Shown piece by piece: positions 6,480 to 9,526 of a DNA stretch of 9,526 nucleotides (the first letter of the stretch is position 1; each line of letters opens with the position of its first letter). Source of the stretch: UBA4744 sp035282865 (GTDB lineage: Bacteria; Actinomycetota; Acidimicrobiia; Spongiisociales; UBA4744); assembly GCA_035282865.1 (NCBI GenBank), contig DATEVB010000201.1, positions 1-9,526 of the forward strand. The letters are read 5' to 3'. The position numbers and the translations under genes are program-made. The notes under the pieces were generated by a model, which worked only from the letters and a program-made list of their open reading frames with translations, was not told the DNA's origin and did not search any database.

Positions 6480-7223
6480 ATGACCTACACGATGGTGCTG
6501 CTTCGCCACGGCGAGAGCGTCTGGAACAAAGCGAACCTGTTCACCGGATGGACGGACGTGCCGCTCTCCCAGAAAGGGGTCGAAGAGGCGCGAGCGGCCG
6601 GGCGTCTTCTTCTGGAAGAGGGTTACACGTTCGATGGCGTCCACACGTCACTGCAGGTGCGTGCCATTCAGACCGCCAACCTGGCCCTGGAGGAGATGGA
6701 GCTGTCCTGGCTGCCGGTGACTCGCCACTGGCGGCTCAACGAGCGCCACTACGGGGCATTGCAGGGATTGAACAAGAAGGAGACGGCCGAAAAGTACAGC
6801 AAGGAACAGGTCTTCGAGTGGCGGCGCAGCTACGACACGCCACCACCGGCGTTGGACCTGGACGACGAGCGCCATCCCCGGCACGACCGCCGGTACGCCG
6901 ACCTGGCCCCCGACGTGCTCCCGGCAACCGAGTGCCTCAAAGATGTTGTTGCCAGGATGTTGCCGTATTGGCACGACTGGATGGTTCCGGACATCCGGGC
7001 CGGTAAGCGGTTGCTGGTGGCGGCTCACGGCAACAGCCTGCGGGCGTTGGTCAAGCATCTCGACGGTATTTCAGACGACGAGATACCCGGGTTGAACATC
7101 CCGACCGGGATCCCGCTGGTTTATCACCTGGATGATCGGTTTGCCCCGATGGACAGTTACTATCTGGGTGACCCCGAAGCTGCCGCTAAGGCCGCTGACG
7201 CGGTAGCCGGACAAGCTGGTTGA
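6480..7223 (+). CDS. gpmA: 2,3-bisphosphoglycerate-dependent phosphoglycerate mutase
   Basis: GpmA interconverts 3- and 2-phosphoglycerate in lower glycolysis through a phosphohistidine intermediate primed by 2,3-bisphosphoglycerate. The 247-residue protein matches the cofactor-dependent (dPGM) family in length. It has the signature LLRHGESVWN with phospho-acceptor His10 and Arg9, then NLFTGWTDVPLS, Arg61, the acid/base Glu88 in LNERHYGALQGLNK, and the second active-site His183 in AAHGNSLRAL, followed by the family-typical NIPTGIPLVY. The C-terminal tail is Ala-rich. The ATG at 6480 is preceded by a GAGGGG ribosome site about four bases away. It follows tpiA by 86 bases, including the heptamer repeat, and precedes secG by 96 bases. 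It provides the step directly after phosphoglycerate kinase, so the window covers three steps of the lower pathway. Confidence 0.97.
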   Translation: MTYTMVLLRHGESVWNKANLFTGWTDVPLSQKGVEEARAAGRLLLEEGYTFDGVHTSLQVRAIQTANLALEEMELSWLPVTRHWRLNERHYGALQGLNKKETAEKYSKEQVFEWRRSYDTPPPALDLDDERHPRHDRRYADLAPDVLPATECLKDVVARMLPYWHDWMVPDIRAGKRLLVAAHGNSLRALVKHLDGISDDEIPGLNIPTGIPLVYHLDDRFAPMDSYYLGDPEAAAKAADAVAGQAG

Positions 7224-7233
7224 TCGGAGTAGC

Positions 7234-7263
7234 TTGACCGCCGGGGGTAGGCCCGGTCATACT
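7234..7263 (+). promoter_or_regulatory. Candidate promoter upstream of secG
   Basis: TTGACC (7234-7239, 5/6 to TTGACA) and CATACT (7258-7263, 4/6 to TATAAT) are separated by 18 bases in the gpmA-secG gap. Transcription would begin near 7270, about 50 bases before secG. An inverted repeat GACCG (7236-7240)/CGGTC (7254-7258) lies between and partly over the two boxes, which could be an operator or the remains of a gpmA terminator. Confidence 0.4.
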
Positions 7264-7310
7264 TGTTGGGCTCATTCAATCCGCCGCTCGTCCGCGCGTG
7301 GCGGCGACCT

Positions 7311-7317
7311 GGAGAAG
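7311..7317 (+). promoter_or_regulatory. Ribosome binding site that fixes the secG start
   Basis: GGAGAAG lies just before the ATG at 7320. It favours this start over an in-frame TTG at 7263 that would add 19 residues (rich in Pro and Arg) unlike any SecG N-terminus. Confidence 0.6.
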
Positions 7318-7319
7318 CG

Positions 7320-7565
7320 ATGGAAATACTCACTACCATCATCGTCGTGCTGCACATCATCGTGTCGCTGGCGCTGGTTTTGCTGATCCTGCTGCACGCA
7401 GGGAGAGGCGCCGGCATGTCGGATCTTTTTGGAGGTGGCATGGGGGGCTCCTCGGCGATGAGCGGTTCGACCATCGTCGAGCGAAACCTCGACCGTCTCA
7501 CCGTCGTCACGGGTGTGACGTTCGCCGTGACGACGATGCTGCTTTCCTGGCTCCTCGGACGCTGA
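7320..7565 (+). CDS. secG: Preprotein translocase subunit SecG
   Basis: SecG is the small non-essential subunit of the SecYEG protein-export channel in the cytoplasmic membrane. The 81-residue protein has the two-helix hairpin of the family: membrane segment about 3-25, then the conserved cytoplasmic loop LLHAGRGAGMSDLFGGG (24-40) and a second membrane segment about 61-79. The loop between them contains the Gly/Ser-rich stretch GGGMGGSSAMSGS and ends in VERNLDRLT. Length and layout are normal. Position downstream of tpiA is common in Actinobacteria, here with gpmA in between. The next gene starts 13 bases after the stop, so the two are likely cotranscribed. The product would help export the signal-peptide proteins encoded at 4278-5504 and 7579-9396, though as general machinery. 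Confidence 0.93.
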   Translation: MEILTTIIVVLHIIVSLALVLLILLHAGRGAGMSDLFGGGMGGSSAMSGSTIVERNLDRLTVVTGVTFAVTTMLLSWLLGR

Positions 7566-7578
7566 TCCCTCCCACGTA

Positions 7579-9396
7579 GTGGGTATCCACGTTCGGCCTT
7601 CCTCTTCTCGTATCCGGCGTCTCGGCCGTGTCTCGCTCGCAGTCGCCGCCTCAGGCGCGTTGGCGGTCGGGATTTGGGCGGTCGGGTCCGATGGAACTCC
7701 AGAGCCAACGCCGCCCTCAACGGTCCCACCGACGATCGCGGCCACTTCGACAACTTCATCAACCACCACCACTACACCGGTTGCCGTGGAGCATCCGTAC
7801 GGGGGCGACGTCACGATCGGGATTCCGACCGAACCGATCACGCTCAACCCGTTTCTGGAAGGCGGCGGGGCGGAGGTGGTCCACCTGATCGGCCGCACGG
7901 TTTGGGCGGGGGCCATCGCTCTGGATGGCGTCACCTTCGACCCGGTTCCGGTCCTGCTGAGCGAGATTCCCACCCTCGGCAACGGCTTGGTGGAGAACGA
8001 AGACGGCACGGTCACCGTCACCTATCGCATCGATCCCAACGCACGATGGGAGGACGGCTCGCCTGTGACGGGGAACGACTTCGACTTCACGTACCGATTG
8101 GCCATCGATCCGTCGCTTCCGATCCGTGCCGAGGTAAGGGCCCCCTACGCGGCGATCGTACCCGGATCCCTGGGGTTCGATGACTCGACGGTCACGTTCG
8201 ATCTGGCCGGTCCATCGCTAGCGTATCTCGACGTGTTTTCGATCGTGGTGCCGGCGGCACAGGTTGGAGACAGCGACCTGGTCGCCGATTGGAACGATCG
8301 GCTCTGGATGAGTGCTGGTCCGTTCCGATTCGGCGGTCGGCTTCTGGGCCAATCGATCACGATGGTGCGCAACGACGAATACTGGAAGACCGATGCCGAG
8401 ACCGGTCAGCAGTTGCCGTACCTCGATCGCCTCGTGTTCGAGGTGGCTGCCGGTCCGGGAGGGGTGGTGGCCGGGTTCCAGACTGGCCACTTTGACATCG
8501 TTGCCGTGCCGACCGACCCGACGGTGATCTCGGCACTCGAGGCGTTGGACGGTGTGGAGGTCCAGGTTGGCCGGGGACCTACCTGGGAGCACCTCAGCTT
8601 CCAGTTCGGGCCGGGCCGGTTCGAACGCAACCCCGACTCTCTCAACGAGTACCTCGGCTACCGGCGGGCCGTCGCCCACGCCATCGATCGAGGAAAGATA
8701 GCCTCGGCCGTGTCCGGAGGTCTAATCCCGGTCCTGGATTCGCCGCTGAGCATCGTATGGCCGGCGGCCGTTTCCCCCGGCTGGTCGGAGTATCGGGGTG
8801 ATGCGAACGAGGCCGGGGACGCCCTCGACGCGCTGCGCATCGGTATCGAAGATTCGATTCCACCGGCCGTATTGACCGTCAACAACACCCCCGAGCGGGC
8901 TCTCGTCGTGGGGGAGTTGGATGCAATGTTCGCCGATGTAGGGATTGCGCTCGAGATCGATCCGCCCGAAGAGACCGGCGTGTACTTCTTAGAAACGATC
9001 GGTCCGGGACGCTTCGATCTGGCCGAGTGGGCGTGGGTGCCGACCGTCGGTCCCTCAGGTGCGGTGGCGGATGTTCGGCGCTGGTTCCTCCTGACTCCGG
9101 AGGACGGTGGATCGGATTTCTCTCGTTGGCCGGATTCGGTCGAAGATTCAGCCGGTGACGTAGCCCGATTGATCGGCCTCCTGGCCGACGTTGCCGCCGA
9201 GCTCGACCTCGAGAAGGTGAAGGCGACACTGAGCGAAATCGAAACCCTGTTGGCCAACCTGGTGGTTACCGTGCCGCTGTACGCTGAGATGAATCCCGGT
9301 GCGGTGCGGACCGATGCAGTGTCCGGCTATCGCCATTCCACCCTCCCCGGGGGCGATACTTGGAATGCTGCAACCTGGTATCGAACCGACGGATGA
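7579..9396 (+). CDS. Extracellular solute-binding protein, family 5 (oligopeptide-type ABC), without lipobox
   Basis: This 605-residue protein resembles the periplasmic/extracellular substrate-binding components of oligopeptide/dipeptide/nickel ABC importers (SBP_bac_5). After an Arg-rich start there is a hydrophobic segment (about 18-36), then a Pro/Thr/Ser-rich linker (40-67) and the binding domain from about 74. Family-like landmarks are GGDVTIGIPTEPITLNPF, RWEDGSPVTGNDFDFTYRL, AGPFRFGGRLLGQSITMVRNDEYW and a central YRRAVAHAIDR. The ligand cannot be told from sequence. I see no cysteine in the whole protein, so it cannot be a lipoprotein and is either released or held by the N-terminal segment; the RR at 13-14 is only a weak Tat-like feature. 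GTG at 7579 is the first possible start after an in-frame stop at 7528-7530. It has no Shine-Dalgarno sequence and lies 13 bases after secG, suggesting coupled reinitiation. No permease or ATPase gene is in view. Confidence 0.88.
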   Translation: MGIHVRPSSSRIRRLGRVSLAVAASGALAVGIWAVGSDGTPEPTPPSTVPPTIAATSTTSSTTTTTPVAVEHPYGGDVTIGIPTEPITLNPFLEGGGAEVVHLIGRTVWAGAIALDGVTFDPVPVLLSEIPTLGNGLVENEDGTVTVTYRIDPNARWEDGSPVTGNDFDFTYRLAIDPSLPIRAEVRAPYAAIVPGSLGFDDSTVTFDLAGPSLAYLDVFSIVVPAAQVGDSDLVADWNDRLWMSAGPFRFGGRLLGQSITMVRNDEYWKTDAETGQQLPYLDRLVFEVAAGPGGVVAGFQTGHFDIVAVPTDPTVISALEALDGVEVQVGRGPTWEHLSFQFGPGRFERNPDSLNEYLGYRRAVAHAIDRGKIASAVSGGLIPVLDSPLSIVWPAAVSPGWSEYRGDANEAGDALDALRIGIEDSIPPAVLTVNNTPERALVVGELDAMFADVGIALEIDPPEETGVYFLETIGPGRFDLAEWAWVPTVGPSGAVADVRRWFLLTPEDGGSDFSRWPDSVEDSAGDVARLIGLLADVAAELDLEKVKATLSEIETLLANLVVTVPLYAEMNPGAVRTDAVSGYRHSTLPGGDTWNAATWYRTDG

Positions 9397-9409
9397 GCCG
9401 GTGGGCGGC
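9397..9409 (+). terminator. Very weak hairpin after the solute-binding protein gene
   Basis: GCCG (9397-9400) and CGGC (9406-9409) can pair around a five-base loop directly after the stop codon. The stem is short and there is no T-run, so terminator function is doubtful. Confidence 0.15.
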
Positions 9410-9423
9410 TGATAGTCGGTGGG

Positions 9424-9429
9424 TATAAT
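9424..9429 (+). promoter_or_regulatory. Consensus -10 box of the tRNA-Leu gene
   Basis: A perfect TATAAT ends 11 bases before the mature tRNA 5' end, which predicts a transcript leader of about five bases. No good -35 hexamer is seen at 16-18 bases upstream (9401-9406 reads GTGGGC). It shows the tRNA is likely transcribed independently of the gene before it. Confidence 0.7.
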
Positions 9430-9440
9430 CCCGTCGCTAC

Positions 9441-9525
9441 GTCGGAGTGGCGGAATAGGCAGACGCGCTAGGTTGAGGGCCTAGTGCCCTAATAGGGCGT
9501 GGGGGTTCAAGTCCCCCCTCCGACA
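9441..9525 (+). tRNA. tRNA-Leu, anticodon GAG
   Basis: This folds as a class II tRNA reading CUC/CUU leucine codons. The acceptor stem is GTCGGAG (9441-9447) with CTCCGAC (9518-9524) and discriminator A at 9525, as expected for leucine. The D stem is GCG/CGC (9450-9452/9464-9466) with GG in its loop. The anticodon stem is CTAGG/CCTAG (9468-9472/9480-9484) around loop TTGAGGG, anticodon GAG at 9475-9477. A long variable arm GCCCT-AAT-AGGGC (9486-9498) is diagnostic of Leu/Ser/Tyr. The T stem GGGGG/CCCCC (9501-9505/9513-9517) holds loop TTCAAGT. The window ends on the next base, C, which could begin an encoded CCA tail. Confidence 0.96.
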
Positions 9526-9526
9526 C

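Noticed and set aside
7263..7319. Upstream TTG as secG start
   Set aside because: It adds 19 residues unlike SecG, lies on the candidate -10 element, and the ATG at 7320 has a good ribosome site.
1..9526. CRISPR array, insertion sequence, attachment site or riboswitch
   Set aside because: No regularly spaced repeats of CRISPR size, no transposase or terminal inverted repeats, and no leader long enough for a riboswitch was found. The tRNA at the right edge could be an integration target, but its downstream side is outside the window.

Overview
The window is high-GC, densely packed bacterial DNA with eight protein genes, the first cut by the left edge, and one tRNA gene at the right edge. Gene order and protein style point to a high-GC actinobacterium: uvrC-rapZ-yvcK followed by glycolytic genes, tpiA and secG, a GAGRST Walker A in RapZ, a GGGHG loop in YvcK, frequent GTG starts, and cysteine-containing SLH repeats. 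An early-branching class such as Acidimicrobiia is my best guess; that is an inference from style, not a proven placement. No transposase, integrase, phage gene or CRISPR array is visible.

Left part (2-4281, plus strand): the 3' part of uvrC (excision repair nuclease), rapZ (P-loop nucleotide-binding regulator), yvcK (CofD-like cell-envelope/carbon regulator, overlapping rapZ by ATGA) and pgk (phosphoglycerate kinase). The textbook actinobacterial order has whiA after yvcK and gap before pgk. Both are absent here: yvcK and pgk are only 21 bases apart.

Middle (4278-5504, minus strand): a secreted modular protein with a signal peptide, an intact M23 (LytM-type) metallopeptidase domain, a thrombospondin type-3-like calcium-binding stretch and three C-terminal SLH repeats. 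It sits between pgk and tpiA, and its stop codon overlaps the pgk stop on the palindrome CTAG.

Right part (5629-9526, plus strand): tpiA (triosephosphate isomerase), gpmA (2,3-bisphosphoglycerate-dependent phosphoglycerate mutase), secG (SecYEG subunit), an extracellular family-5 solute-binding protein with a membrane/signal segment but no lipobox cysteine, and tRNA-Leu(GAG) preceded by a perfect TATAAT. A degenerate heptamer tandem repeat lies between tpiA and gpmA.

Together the genes encode three steps of lower glycolysis (Pgk, TpiA, GpmA), two regulators linked in other bacteria to amino-sugar and central carbon flux into the cell wall (RapZ, YvcK), a probable wall hydrolase, and export/uptake components. 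Most of this is housekeeping. The less ordinary points are the missing whiA and gap, the inserted surface peptidase, the cysteine-free binding protein and the heptamer repeat. There is no gene-free stretch above 300 bases; the largest gap is the 124-base divergent region 5505-5628.
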